NCBI RefSeq assembly: GCF_916618915.1
Contig: NZ_CAKAKE010000001.1
Coordinates: 992,001 to 1,056,000 of the forward strand
DNA length: 64,000 nucleotides
From: Stenotrophomonas sp. Marseille-Q4652
GTDB lineage: Bacteria > Pseudomonadota > Gammaproteobacteria > Xanthomonadales > Xanthomonadaceae
Direction of reading: 5' to 3'
Position numbers and translations under genes: made by a program. Each line of letters begins with the position of its first letter. The stretch's first letter is position 1. This document shows, one piece after another, positions 56,049 through 64,000 of this stretch. The notes beneath the pieces were generated by a model. That model made no database searches and was not told the DNA's origin. It was given only the letters and a program-made list of their open reading frames with translations.

Positions 56049-58162
56049 GCGCCCAGCCCGCAACCGAAGGGATGAACGTGCGGCGCATGCTGCAGATGGT
56101 GCGCCAGGGCCTGGGCGCGCCGCTGATCGTGCTCGCCCTGCTGGCGATGGTCGTGGTGCCGCTGGCCGCGCCGGTGCTCGATGCGCTGTTCACCTTCAAC
56201 ATCGCCATCTCGCTGATGGTGCTGCTGGCCGTGGTCTACGTGAAGCGGCCGCTGGACTTCACCATCTTCCCGATCGTGCTGCTGGTCACCACGATGCTGC
56301 GGCTGGCGCTGAACGTGGCGTCCACCCGCGTCATCCTGCTCAATGGCCAGGACGGCCATGAAGCGGCCGGCAAGGTGATCGCCGCGTTCGGCGAGTTCGT
56401 CATCGGCGGCAACTACGCAGTCGGCATCGTGGTGTTCGCGATCCTGACCATCATCAACTTCGTGGTGATCACCAAGGGTGCCGGGCGCGTGTCGGAAGTG
56501 ACCGCGCGCTTCATCCTCGACGCCATGCCCGGCAAGCAGATGGCGATCGACGCCGACCTCAACGCCGGCCTGCTGACCCGCGAGGAAGCCAAGGCCCGCC
56601 GTGAGGAGGTCCGCGAGGAAGCCGACTTCTACGGCGCGATGGACGGTGCCAGCAAGTTCATCCGCGGCGACGCGATCGCCGGCATCCTGATCCTGTTCAT
56701 CAACCTGCTCGGCGGCCTGGCCGTGGGCGTCCTGCAGCACGGCATGCCGTTCGGCGACGCCGCCGCCACCTACACCCTGCTCTCCATCGGTGACGGCCTG
56801 GTGGCGCAACTGCCGGCACTGCTGGTGTCCTCGGCGGTGGCCATGCTGGTTACCCGTGCCTCGCGCGCGCAGGACATGAGCCAGGCGATGATGGGCCAGG
56901 TCTTCGGCCAGCATCGTGCGCTGACCATTGCCGCCGCCATCCTCGGCGTGGTCGGCCTGGTCCCGGGCATGCCGAACATGGCCTTCCTGAGCCTGGCCGC
57001 GATCCTCGGCTTCCTTGCATGGAAACTGTGGAAGCGCGAGCAGGTCACCGAGAAGGAGAAGGCGAGTGCCGGCGTGGTCGGCGCCGCCGGCCCCAACACC
57101 CTGCCGCTGGCCGGTGGCCAGCCCTCGCCCACCGCCGAACTGACCTGGGACGAACTGCGCCCGGTCGATCCGCTGGGCCTGGAAGTCGGCTACCGCCTGA
57201 TCCCGCTGGTCGACGCCAGCCAGGGTGGCGAACTGATGGCGCGCATCAAGGGCGTGCGCCGCAAGCTGACCCAGGACATGGGTTTCCTGATTCCGTCGGT
57301 CCACATCCGCGACAACCTGGAACTGCCTGCCGCCGGCTACCGCCTGCTGATCCACGGCGTGCCGGTGGCTACCGCCGAAATCCTGCCGGACCGCGAACTC
57401 GCCCTGGACCCGGGCAGCGCGATCGGCACCCTGGACGGCATTCCCGGCAAGGACCCGGCCTTCGGCCTGGATGCGACCTGGATCCAGCCGCACCAGCGCG
57501 CCCATGCCGAATCGCTGGGCTACACCGTGGTCGATCCGGCCACCGTGATCGCCACCCACCTGTCGCACCTGATCCGCGAGCACTCGCCCGAACTGCTCGG
57601 CCACGAGGAAGTGCAGCAGTTGCTGGCCAACCTGGCCAAGACCGCGCCCAAGCTGGTGGAAGACCTCACGCCCAAGTCGTTGCCGCTGTCGGTGGTGGTG
57701 CGGGTGCTGCAGAACCTGCTGGTCGAACGCATCCCGGTGCGCCAGCTGCGCAAGATCGTCGAGGCGCTGGTCGAGAACGCCCCGCTCACCCAGGACCCGG
57801 CCAGCCTCACCGCCGCGGTACGCAACTCGCTCGGCCGCTTCATCGTCCAGGAAATCGCGGGCATGTCGCAGGAACTGCCGGTTTTCACCCTCAACCCGCA
57901 ACTGGAACGCGTCTTGCAGGAATCCACTCAAGGCAATGGTGCCGCGCTCGAACCCGGTCTGGCCGAGCGTCTGCACCAGAGCCTGGCCGAATGCGTCAGC
58001 AAGCAGGAAGCCAAGAACGAGCCAGCCGTCGTGCTGGTGCCCGGTCAGGTCCGCGCCGCGCTGGCGCGACTGGTCCGGCACAGCGTCCCGGCGCTCTCGG
58101 TCCTGGCCTACAGCGAGGTCCCCGAAGACAAGCGCCTGAAGCTGGTCGGAACCATCAGCTGA
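56045..58162 (+). CDS. flhA: FlhA, export gate protein
   Basis: A 705-residue protein with eight predicted membrane helices in the first 320 residues, including the conserved loop VYVKRPLDFTIFPIVLLVTTMLRLALNVASTRVIL and DAMPGKQMAIDADLNAGL. The C-terminal cytoplasmic ring (about 350-705) binds chaperone-substrate complexes. It uses the proton motive force for export. Length is family-typical. Confidence 0.98.
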   Translation: MSAQPATEGMNVRRMLQMVRQGLGAPLIVLALLAMVVVPLAAPVLDALFTFNIAISLMVLLAVVYVKRPLDFTIFPIVLLVTTMLRLALNVASTRVILLNGQDGHEAAGKVIAAFGEFVIGGNYAVGIVVFAILTIINFVVITKGAGRVSEVTARFILDAMPGKQMAIDADLNAGLLTREEAKARREEVREEADFYGAMDGASKFIRGDAIAGILILFINLLGGLAVGVLQHGMPFGDAAATYTLLSIGDGLVAQLPALLVSSAVAMLVTRASRAQDMSQAMMGQVFGQHRALTIAAAILGVVGLVPGMPNMAFLSLAAILGFLAWKLWKREQVTEKEKASAGVVGAAGPNTLPLAGGQPSPTAELTWDELRPVDPLGLEVGYRLIPLVDASQGGELMARIKGVRRKLTQDMGFLIPSVHIRDNLELPAAGYRLLIHGVPVATAEILPDRELALDPGSAIGTLDGIPGKDPAFGLDATWIQPHQRAHAESLGYTVVDPATVIATHLSHLIREHSPELLGHEEVQQLLANLAKTAPKLVEDLTPKSLPLSVVVRVLQNLLVERIPVRQLRKIVEALVENAPLTQDPASLTAAVRNSLGRFIVQEIAGMSQELPVFTLNPQLERVLQESTQGNGAALEPGLAERLHQSLAECVSKQEAKNEPAVVLVPGQVRAALARLVRHSVPALSVLAYSEVPEDKRLKLVGTIS

Positions 58163-58291
58163 CGGCGACCGGATTCCGGCGGCAGCGTCGGAAAACGGTC
58201 ACCCGCAACACCCGCTCCATCCGCATGACCCGGCAGCGCGAGCCCACGCGCCCCACTGGCAAACAGAATTCAACTTTCCCGGTACCACAGC

Positions 58292-60178
58292 ATGAAAATC
58301 AAACGTTTCGTCGCCTCCGATATGCGCTCCGCCATGAACCTGGTGCGCAAGGAACACGGTCCTGACGCGGTCATCCTGTCCAACCGGCGAATCGAGGAGG
58401 GCGTGGAGATCGTCGCCGCCGCGCACTACGACGAGGAAGTCGTGCAGCGCGCCCTGGAGGCCTCCCGCCCGAAGCCGGCCGCACCGGCCAAGCCGCGCAG
58501 CGCCGCCGAGGCGATGATCGCCGCGGTCACCCGCCGCAGGTCGCCCGAGCCGGAACCCGTGGCCCCGACCACCTCGGCCGTGGCCGCCCTGGCCCGCGCC
58601 GCCGTCGGCGCCACCGGCCGCACCGTGGAAGCGCCGGCCGAATCCGGCTTCACCAGCCGCTTCGCCTCGCTGCTGAAGCCGCGCCCGGCCATTCGCCCGG
58701 CGGTCAGCGTGCCGGTGCAGGACTTCGCCACCCTGCCCTCCACCGACGAGGATCCGCCGGCACTGCCGGCTGACCGATTCGCCCGCCAGGCGCCGCGTCC
58801 GGCCGCCGCCCCGGCTGCCCCGCTCAACCGCGCGCGCTTCCAGATCGACCCGCCGCTGGAAGACATGCCGCTGCCGTCGTTCGCCCGCCCGGCCCCGGCC
58901 GCTGCACCGGAACCGCGCCACGCGCCGACCGGCCACGCCCTGCACGAACCGACCCCGTCGCCGCGCCAGGAAGCGCCGCGCAGCTTCCAGCAGCCGGCGT
59001 CGTTCCTCGACGAGGCCAGCTACCTGCCGCTGGAGCCGGTCGCCGCACCGCGCAGCCTTGGCGAACATGCCCAGCCCGCTCCGCTGCCGGCCTTCGCCGA
59101 GCGCACCCCGGCCGCGCCGTCGCCGAACATCGCCGAACGTGCCGCGGAAGCTCCGCAGCGCCCGTTCGTCGAGCCGACCCCGGTGGCAGCGCCCTCGCCG
59201 GCCATCGAGCAGGCCCCGGCTGACGCACGCACTGCCGCCCCGACCCTGAGCGCGGTGCCGGCCCCCCGCGAAGACGGCCAGCTGGCCGCCATGCGCAAGG
59301 AGCTGACGGTCATGCGCCAGATGATCGAGCGCGAGATGAGCCGCTTCACCGACGAGCGCCTGCGTGGCTGCCCGGTGCGTGCCCAGGCCATGGACCTGAT
59401 GGACGAGTATGGCTTCGACGCCGGCCTGGCCCGCGACGTGGCCATGGAAATCCCGGCCGACACCGAACTGCACCGTGCCCGCGGCCTGATGCTGGGCCTG
59501 GTCTCGCGCCGCCTGCCGATCACCCCGGTCGACCCGATCGAAGCCGGTGGCGTGTTCGCCCTGGTCGGCCCGACCGGCGCCGGCAAGACCACGACCATCG
59601 CCAAGCTGGCCTCGCGCTTCGCCGAAGCCCATGCCGCCCGCGACGTGGCCCTGGTCACCACCGACACCCAGCGCATCGGTGCCCGTGAGCAGCTGTACGG
59701 CTTTGGCCGCTCCCTGGGCATTGCCGTGCACGAGGCCAACAGCGGTACCAACCTGAGCCAGCTTCTGAACCGCCTGGCCGACTACAAGCTGGTGCTGATC
59801 GATACCGCCGGCCTGGGCCAGCGTGACCGCGGCCTGGCTGCCCAGCTGCAGTGGCTGCGTGCCTCCGGCCACGTCAGCACCCAGCTGGTGCTGCCGGCCA
59901 ACACCAGCTTCCAGGACATGGACGAGGTGGTGCGTCGCTTCGGTGCGGCCAACCCGCAGGGCCTGGTGCTGACCAAGCTGGACGAGACCAGCCGCTTCGG
60001 CAGCGCCCTGTCGATCGCGGTCGACCACCGCCTGCCGATCACCTGGGTGACCGACGGCCAGGACGTACCGGACGACCTGCATCGCGCCAGCGCCGCCAAC
60101 CTCGTACTTCGCCTTGAAGATTTGCGCCGCGCTGCCGATATGCCCTGCAACCCGGAGTTCAACCATGCAGTCGCGTGA
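58292..60178 (+). CDS. flhF: FlhF, SRP-type GTPase setting polar flagellar site
   Basis: A 628-residue GTPase. The N-terminal B domain (MKIKRFVASDMRSAMNLVRKEHGPDAVILSNRRIEEGVEIVAA) is followed by about 290 residues of low-complexity Ala/Pro linker, longer than in most FlhF proteins. The NG GTPase domain (about 345-620) has G1 GPTGAGKT (near 426), ALVTTDTQRIGAREQL, DTAGLGQRD and TKLDE. It marks the cell pole where the flagellum assembles. No convincing promoter was found in the 129-bp gap before it. It overlaps flhG by 14 bases. Confidence 0.96.
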   Translation: MKIKRFVASDMRSAMNLVRKEHGPDAVILSNRRIEEGVEIVAAAHYDEEVVQRALEASRPKPAAPAKPRSAAEAMIAAVTRRRSPEPEPVAPTTSAVAALARAAVGATGRTVEAPAESGFTSRFASLLKPRPAIRPAVSVPVQDFATLPSTDEDPPALPADRFARQAPRPAAAPAAPLNRARFQIDPPLEDMPLPSFARPAPAAAPEPRHAPTGHALHEPTPSPRQEAPRSFQQPASFLDEASYLPLEPVAAPRSLGEHAQPAPLPAFAERTPAAPSPNIAERAAEAPQRPFVEPTPVAAPSPAIEQAPADARTAAPTLSAVPAPREDGQLAAMRKELTVMRQMIEREMSRFTDERLRGCPVRAQAMDLMDEYGFDAGLARDVAMEIPADTELHRARGLMLGLVSRRLPITPVDPIEAGGVFALVGPTGAGKTTTIAKLASRFAEAHAARDVALVTTDTQRIGAREQLYGFGRSLGIAVHEANSGTNLSQLLNRLADYKLVLIDTAGLGQRDRGLAAQLQWLRASGHVSTQLVLPANTSFQDMDEVVRRFGAANPQGLVLTKLDETSRFGSALSIAVDHRLPITWVTDGQDVPDDLHRASAANLVLRLEDLRRAADMPCNPEFNHAVA

Positions 60179-61049
60179 GTACGCCAAGCTGACCACCACC
60201 TTCCCGTTGTCGGCCACGCGCCGGCAGCCGCTCGGAGCCGTGCGCAGCATCGCCATCACCGGCGGCAAGGGCGGCGTGGGCAAGAGCAACATCGCCGCCA
60301 ACCTGGCCGTGGCCCTGGCCGAGCTGGGCAAGAAGACGCTGCTTCTGGACGCCGACCTCGGCCTGGCCAACGTTGACGTGATCCTTGGCCTGCAGCCGCG
60401 CTTCAACCTGGCTGACCTGGTCGCCGGCCGCTGCACGCTGGAGGAAGTGATCATCGAAGGCCCCGCCGGCCTGCTGGTGATCCCCGCCGCTTCCGGTCGC
60501 CGGCACATGGCCGACCTTGGTCGCGCCGAGCACGCCGGCCTGGTCGACGTGATCTCCGAGCTGGAGCGCGAGGTCGAGATCCTCATCATCGACACCGCCG
60601 CCGGCATCACCGACAGCGTGCTGACCTTCTGCCAGGCCGCGCAGGACACCGTGGTGGTGGTTTGCGACGAGCCGGCCTCGATCACCGACGCCTACGCCTT
60701 GATCAAGGTGCTCTCGCGCGAGCGCGGGGTGGACCGCATCCAGGTGGTGGCCAACATGGTCCGCGACCCGCAGGAGGGCCGCATGCTCTACGACAAGCTG
60801 GTCCGCGTGTGCGAGAAATTCCTCGCCGACGTATCGCTCAACTACCTGGGCGCAGTACCGCAGGACGACTGGCTGCGGCTGTCCGTGCAGCGCCAGCAGC
60901 CGGTGGTGAAGGCGTATCCCGCCGCGCCCGCGTCGATGGCGATCAAGGAAATGGCTGCCCGCACCGCGCGCTGGCAGCCGCCGACCGAAGCGCGTGGCGG
61001 CATCGAGTTCTTCCTGGAGCGCATCATCCATCGCGGGGTGACGGCATGA
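60165..61049 (+). CDS. flhG: FlhG (FleN), MinD-like ATPase limiting flagellar number
   Basis: A 294-residue P-loop ATPase. The deviant Walker A is GGKGGVGKS (33-41), with LLLDADLGLANVDVILGL and the DTAAGITDSV switch. The C-terminus has an amphipathic helix (GGIEFFLERII) for membrane contact. It restrains FlhF and FleQ so that one flagellum is made. The ATG at 60165 lies inside the flhF end. Confidence 0.96.
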   Translation: MQSREYAKLTTTFPLSATRRQPLGAVRSIAITGGKGGVGKSNIAANLAVALAELGKKTLLLDADLGLANVDVILGLQPRFNLADLVAGRCTLEEVIIEGPAGLLVIPAASGRRHMADLGRAEHAGLVDVISELEREVEILIIDTAAGITDSVLTFCQAAQDTVVVVCDEPASITDAYALIKVLSRERGVDRIQVVANMVRDPQEGRMLYDKLVRVCEKFLADVSLNYLGAVPQDDWLRLSVQRQQPVVKAYPAAPASMAIKEMAARTARWQPPTEARGGIEFFLERIIHRGVTA

Positions 61050-61792
61050 AGGCCGCCGCCCAGTACCGCGAGGTGCAGCGTTGCAGCGCCACCGAGTGCA
61101 TCACCCAGCACGGTGACCTGGTCCGCCGCATCGCCCACCACCTGGCCGCACGCCTGCCGGCGAGCGTGGAGATCGACGACCTGGTGCAGGCCGGCATGAT
61201 GGGCCTGATCGAGGCCTCGCGCAGCTACGACGCCGACCAGGGCGCCTCGTTCGAGACCTATGCCTCGATCCGCATCCGCGGCTCGATGATCGACGAGATC
61301 CGCCGTGGCGACTGGGTGCCGCGCTCGGTGCACCGCCGTGCCCGTGACGCCGCCGCCACCATCCGCCGGCTCGAGCAGGAAACCGGCCGTGCCGCCAGCG
61401 CCACCGAGGTGGCCGCCGCGATGGACATGCCGCTGTCCGAATACCAGCGGCTTATGGAAGACGCCGCACGCGGCCAGGTGCTGAGCCTGGAATCGCGCGT
61501 CGAGGACCACGGCGAGCTGGACACCATCGCCCGCGGTGGCCCCAACCCGCAGCAGTTGCTGGAGCGCAGCCAGTTCGGCAGCGCCCTGTCCGAGGCGATC
61601 AGCCACCTGCCCGAACGCGAACAGCTGGTGCTGTCGCTGTACTACGAGCAGGAGTTGAACCTGAAGGAAATCGGCGCCGTGCTCGGCGTCAGCGAATCGC
61701 GCGTGTGCCAGATCCACGGCCAGGCAGTGCTCCGCCTGCGTGGCCGACTGAAGATTTTCGAGGCGGCCGATGCCGGCCTCGAGGACCATTGA
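61046..61792 (+). CDS. fliA: FliA, flagellar sigma-28 factor
   Basis: A 248-residue sigma factor. Region 2 ([71 protein letters not shown]) and region 4 ([48 protein letters not shown]) are standard. It should recognise the TAAA-N15-GCCGATAA-like sites found at nine places in this window and be held by FlgM. Four-base overlap with flhG. Confidence 0.98.
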   Translation: MKAAAQYREVQRCSATECITQHGDLVRRIAHHLAARLPASVEIDDLVQAGMMGLIEASRSYDADQGASFETYASIRIRGSMIDEIRRGDWVPRSVHRRARDAAATIRRLEQETGRAASATEVAAAMDMPLSEYQRLMEDAARGQVLSLESRVEDHGELDTIARGGPNPQQLLERSQFGSALSEAISHLPEREQLVLSLYYEQELNLKEIGAVLGVSESRVCQIHGQAVLRLRGRLKIFEAADAGLEDH

Positions 61793-61806
61793 ACGAGGAA
61801 TCAGAT

Positions 61807-62196
61807 TTGAACAAGAACATGCGGGTCCTGATCGTGGACGACTTCTCGACGATGCGGCGCATCGTCAAGAACCTGCTGGGCGACCTGGGCTTCAACAACA
61901 CCGCTGAAGCCGAGGACGGCAATGCCGCCCTGGCCCTGCTGCACAGCCAGCCGTTCGACTTCGTGGTCACCGACTGGAACATGCCGGGCATGACCGGCAT
62001 CGAGCTGCTCAAGGCGATCCGCGCCGACGACGCCCTGAAGACCCTGCCGGTGCTGATGGTCACGGCCGAAGCCAAGCGCGAGCAGATCATCGAGGCCGCC
62101 CAGAACGGCGTGAACGGCTACATCATCAAGCCGTTCACCGCCCAGGTGCTGGAAGAGAAGCTGGGCAAGATCTTCGAGCGGCTGGCAGGCGCCTGA
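61807..62196 (+). CDS. cheY: CheY, chemotaxis response regulator
   Basis: A 129-residue receiver that binds FliM when phosphorylated by Che[33 protein letters not shown], phosphoacceptor D56 in [13 protein letters not shown]86 and K108 in YIIKPF are all in place. The TTG at 61807 has GAGG upstream at good distance and gives the normal N-terminal length; the alternative ATG at 61819 would trim four residues. Overlaps cheZ by one base. Confidence 0.97.
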   Translation: MNKNMRVLIVDDFSTMRRIVKNLLGDLGFNNTAEAEDGNAALALLHSQPFDFVVTDWNMPGMTGIELLKAIRADDALKTLPVLMVTAEAKREQIIEAAQNGVNGYIIKPFTAQVLEEKLGKIFERLAGA

Positions 62197-62804
62197 TGAA
62201 CGCCGCCGACCACAGATCCGCCCTGATCGGCCGGCTGCAGGATGCGCTGGCTGCCCTGGAAAACGGCGACGAAGCCGCCTGGCGCGAGCAGATCGACGCG
62301 CTGGCCGCCCTGCGCCAGCAGCCGATGATGGCCGGCCTGAGCCGGCTGGCCCGCGAGCTGGGCCAGGCGCTGGGCGAACTGCCGCGCCTGCCGACCGACA
62401 GCGGCGAGCTGGACGATGCCTGCGCGCGCCTGGACCACGTGGTGGCGATGACCGAACAGGCCACCCACCGCACCCTGGACCTGGCCGAACAGTGCCGCAC
62501 CCTCGCCGGCCAGCTGCGCGACGGCGGCCTGAGCGAGGACCAGGGCCACCTTGTCGACCAGATCCGCCACAACCTGACCGAGATGGCGCTGGCACAGAGC
62601 TACCAGGACCTGACCGGCCAGATCATCCGCCGCGTCGTGGGCATCGTGCGCCGCGTGCACGAGGGCTTCGGCGAACTCGGCCTGCCGCCGCGCAAGGAAG
62701 AAGCCGGCAAGGCCGGCCTTGCCGGTCCCGCCGTCGGCGGCCTGGACCGCCACGCGGTGTCGCAGCACGACGCCGACGACCTGCTTTCCGACCTGGGGTT
62801 GTAA
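62196..62804 (+). CDS. cheZ: CheZ, CheY-P phosphatase
   Basis: A 202-residue, helical protein. The active-site helix carries LAQSYQDLTGQIIRRVVGIVRRVH with the catalytic Gln in YQDLTGQ. The C-terminal CheY-binding peptide is HDADDLLSDLGL, as expected. It lies between cheY and cheA. Confidence 0.96.
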   Translation: MNAADHRSALIGRLQDALAALENGDEAAWREQIDALAALRQQPMMAGLSRLARELGQALGELPRLPTDSGELDDACARLDHVVAMTEQATHRTLDLAEQCRTLAGQLRDGGLSEDQGHLVDQIRHNLTEMALAQSYQDLTGQIIRRVVGIVRRVHEGFGELGLPPRKEEAGKAGLAGPAVGGLDRHAVSQHDADDLLSDLGL

Positions 62805-62808
62805 CGAC

Positions 62809-64000
62809 ATGAGCGCCGTACCCGACGACATTGCCGCCGATTTCATCGTCGAGGCCCAGGAGATCCTGGATCGCCTCGGCGAACAGCTGGTGTCGCTGGA
62901 ACAGGCGCCACAGGACAGCGAACAGCTCAACGCGGTATTCCGCGGCTTCCACACGCTCAAGGGGGGTGCCGGCTTCCTTGGCATCCATGCCATGGTCGGG
63001 CTGTGCCACGCCGCCGAGGAAACCCTGGGCATGGCCCGCTCCGGCCAGGCGGAACTGCAGGCGCATCACTTCGATGCCGCCCAGCAGTCGCTGGACTGGC
63101 TGCAGGCCATGCTCGACGCCGTCTCCGCCGGCACCGAACCCGAACACGCGCCACCGGAACTGATCGCCCAGTTCGACGTCAACGCCGCACCGGCCGCACC
63201 GCAGCCGGTGGCTGCCGCGCCCGCGCCGGCCGCGTCGTCGAGCAGCGACCTGATCACCGACGACGAGTTCGAGGCCCTGCTCGACCAGCTGCATGGCAAG
63301 GCCCCGCCCAGTGCCAAGCCGGCCGCCCCGGCGCCTGCCGCGGGCGGTGACATGATCACCGACGACGAATTCGAGGCACTGCTTGACCAGCTGCACGGCG
63401 GTGCCGCGCCCGGCGCCAAGCCGCTGGCGGCGGTCCCGGCGCCGGCGCCCGTGCCTGCCCCGCGCGCCACCCCGGCACCGGTGTCCAAGCCCGCAGCCAA
63501 GCCGGCCGCCGAGGCCGAGCACACCGTGCGCGTGGACACCAAGCGCCTGGACGCCATCGTCAACCTGATTGGCGAGCTGGTGCTCTCGCGCAACCGCCTC
63601 AAGACCCTGCGCTCCCGGCTCAAGGACGAGGAACTGGACCGCGCCGTGTCCACGCTGGACATCGCCACCGCGCGCCTGCAGTCGGCGGTCATGCGCACCC
63701 GCATGCAGCCGGTGGGCAAGGTGTTCTCGCGCTTCCCCAAGGTCGCCCGCGACGTGGCCCGCAACCTGAAGAAGGAAGTGGAGCTGGAGCTGATCGGCGC
63801 TGACACCGAGCTGGACCGCAACCTGGTCGAGGCCCTGGCCGATCCGCTGGTGCACCTGGTGCGCAACGCCATCGACCACGGCATCGAGATGCCGGACCTG
63901 CGCGAAGCCTCCGGCAAGCCGCCCAGCGGCCACGTGCGCCTGTCGGCGCAGCAGGAAGGTGACTACGTCAGCATCGAGGTGCAGGACGACGGCGCCGGCA
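62809..64000 (+). CDS. cheA: CheA, chemotaxis histidine kinase (5' part, runs off the window)
   Basis: 397 complete codons are present. The HPt domain has the phosphoacceptor H48 in FRGFHTLKGGAGF. A 120-residue Ala/Pro linker carries two identical 15-residue blocks, ITDDEFEALLDQLHG, at residues 149-163 and 183-197. Then follow the P3 dimerisation domain (VDTKRLDAIVNLIGELVLSRNRL) and the start of the kinase domain (N-box DPLVHLVRNAIDHGIE, D of VQDDGAG at the edge). It begins four bases after cheZ, in the fliA-cheYZA operon. Confidence 0.96.
   Translation, partial: MSAVPDDIAADFIVEAQEILDRLGEQLVSLEQAPQDSEQLNAVFRGFHTLKGGAGFLGIHAMVGLCHAAEETLGMARSGQAELQAHHFDAAQQSLDWLQAMLDAVSAGTEPEHAPPELIAQFDVNAAPAAPQPVAAAPAPAASSSSDLITDDEFEALLDQLHGKAPPSAKPAAPAPAAGGDMITDDEFEALLDQLHGGAAPGAKPLAAVPAPAPVPAPRATPAPVSKPAAKPAAEAEHTVRVDTKRLDAIVNLIGELVLSRNRLKTLRSRLKDEELDRAVSTLDIATARLQSAVMRTRMQPVGKVFSRFPKVARDVARNLKKEVELELIGADTELDRNLVEALADPLVHLVRNAIDHGIEMPDLREASGKPPSGHVRLSAQQEGDYVSIEVQDDGAG

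Noticed and set aside
58163..58291. A sigma-54 promoter before flhF
   Set aside because: TGGCAAACAG occurs, but no GC sits at the -12 spacing, so no GG-N10-GC pair is convincing.
61745..61775. A FliA-like site (TGAA then GCCGATGC) inside the end of fliA before cheY
   Set aside because: The spacer is 13 bases, the -35 and -10 both depart from the motif, and it lies in coding sequence; cheY is better explained by the fliA operon.

Overview
The window is high-GC Gammaproteobacterial DNA from the family Xanthomonadaceae, most like Stenotrophomonas or Xanthomonas. This rests on gene order (infA, clpA-clpS, nudix-mnmA-hflD, then a single polar-flagellum cluster carrying rpoN2, fleQ, flhF and flhG) and on protein character; no search was run.

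Layout. Positions 85-5974 are housekeeping: infA, clpS-clpA on the minus strand, a YbjN-like periplasmic protein, a Nudix hydrolase, mnmA and hflD. Positions 6111-15830 are a signalling block: a chemoreceptor without a periplasmic sensor, an EAL phosphodiesterase with a dead GGDEF domain, a NarL-type histidine kinase, an unusual GGDEF-EAL-REC protein and a second histidine kinase. Positions 15907-29050 hold flgA-flgM-flgN (minus) divergent from cheV, then flgBCDEF, flgGHIJ and flgKL. Positions 29282-36041 hold two flagellin genes (the second frameshifted), fliD, fliS, a FliT-like gene, a PilZ-like gene and a NarL-type regulator. Positions 36307-39620 hold rpoN2, a receiver-only regulator and fleQ. 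Positions 39997-51788 hold fliEFGHIJK, fliLMNOP and fliQR. Positions 51835-62804 hold a diguanylate cyclase, flhB, flhA, flhF, flhG, fliA, cheY and cheZ; cheA runs off the right end.

Regulation can be read directly. Sigma-54 sites (TGGCAC-N5-TTGC type) stand before flgA, flgB, flgG, fliD, fliE, fliL and fliQ, with a weaker one before flhB. These fit a class controlled by RpoN2 and FleQ. FliA-type sites (TMAA, 15-nt spacer, GYCGWTAB) stand before the chemoreceptor, the EAL protein, flgM, cheV, both flagellins, fliD, fliS (16-nt spacer) and the diguanylate cyclase. Both a c-di-GMP synthase and a c-di-GMP hydrolase therefore appear to belong to the late flagellar regulon.

The most unusual stretch is the 865-bp gap that splits fliP from fliQ (49850-50714). 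It holds a strong terminator, an eight-unit GGCTTT array, two facing copies of a roughly 230-bp repeat, and a sigma-54 promoter so close to fliQ that its mRNA should be nearly leaderless. I found no wholly new defence or metabolic system. The points worth following are this split, the frameshifted second flagellin, the c-di-GMP enzymes under FliA promoters, and the degenerate EAL-REC protein.
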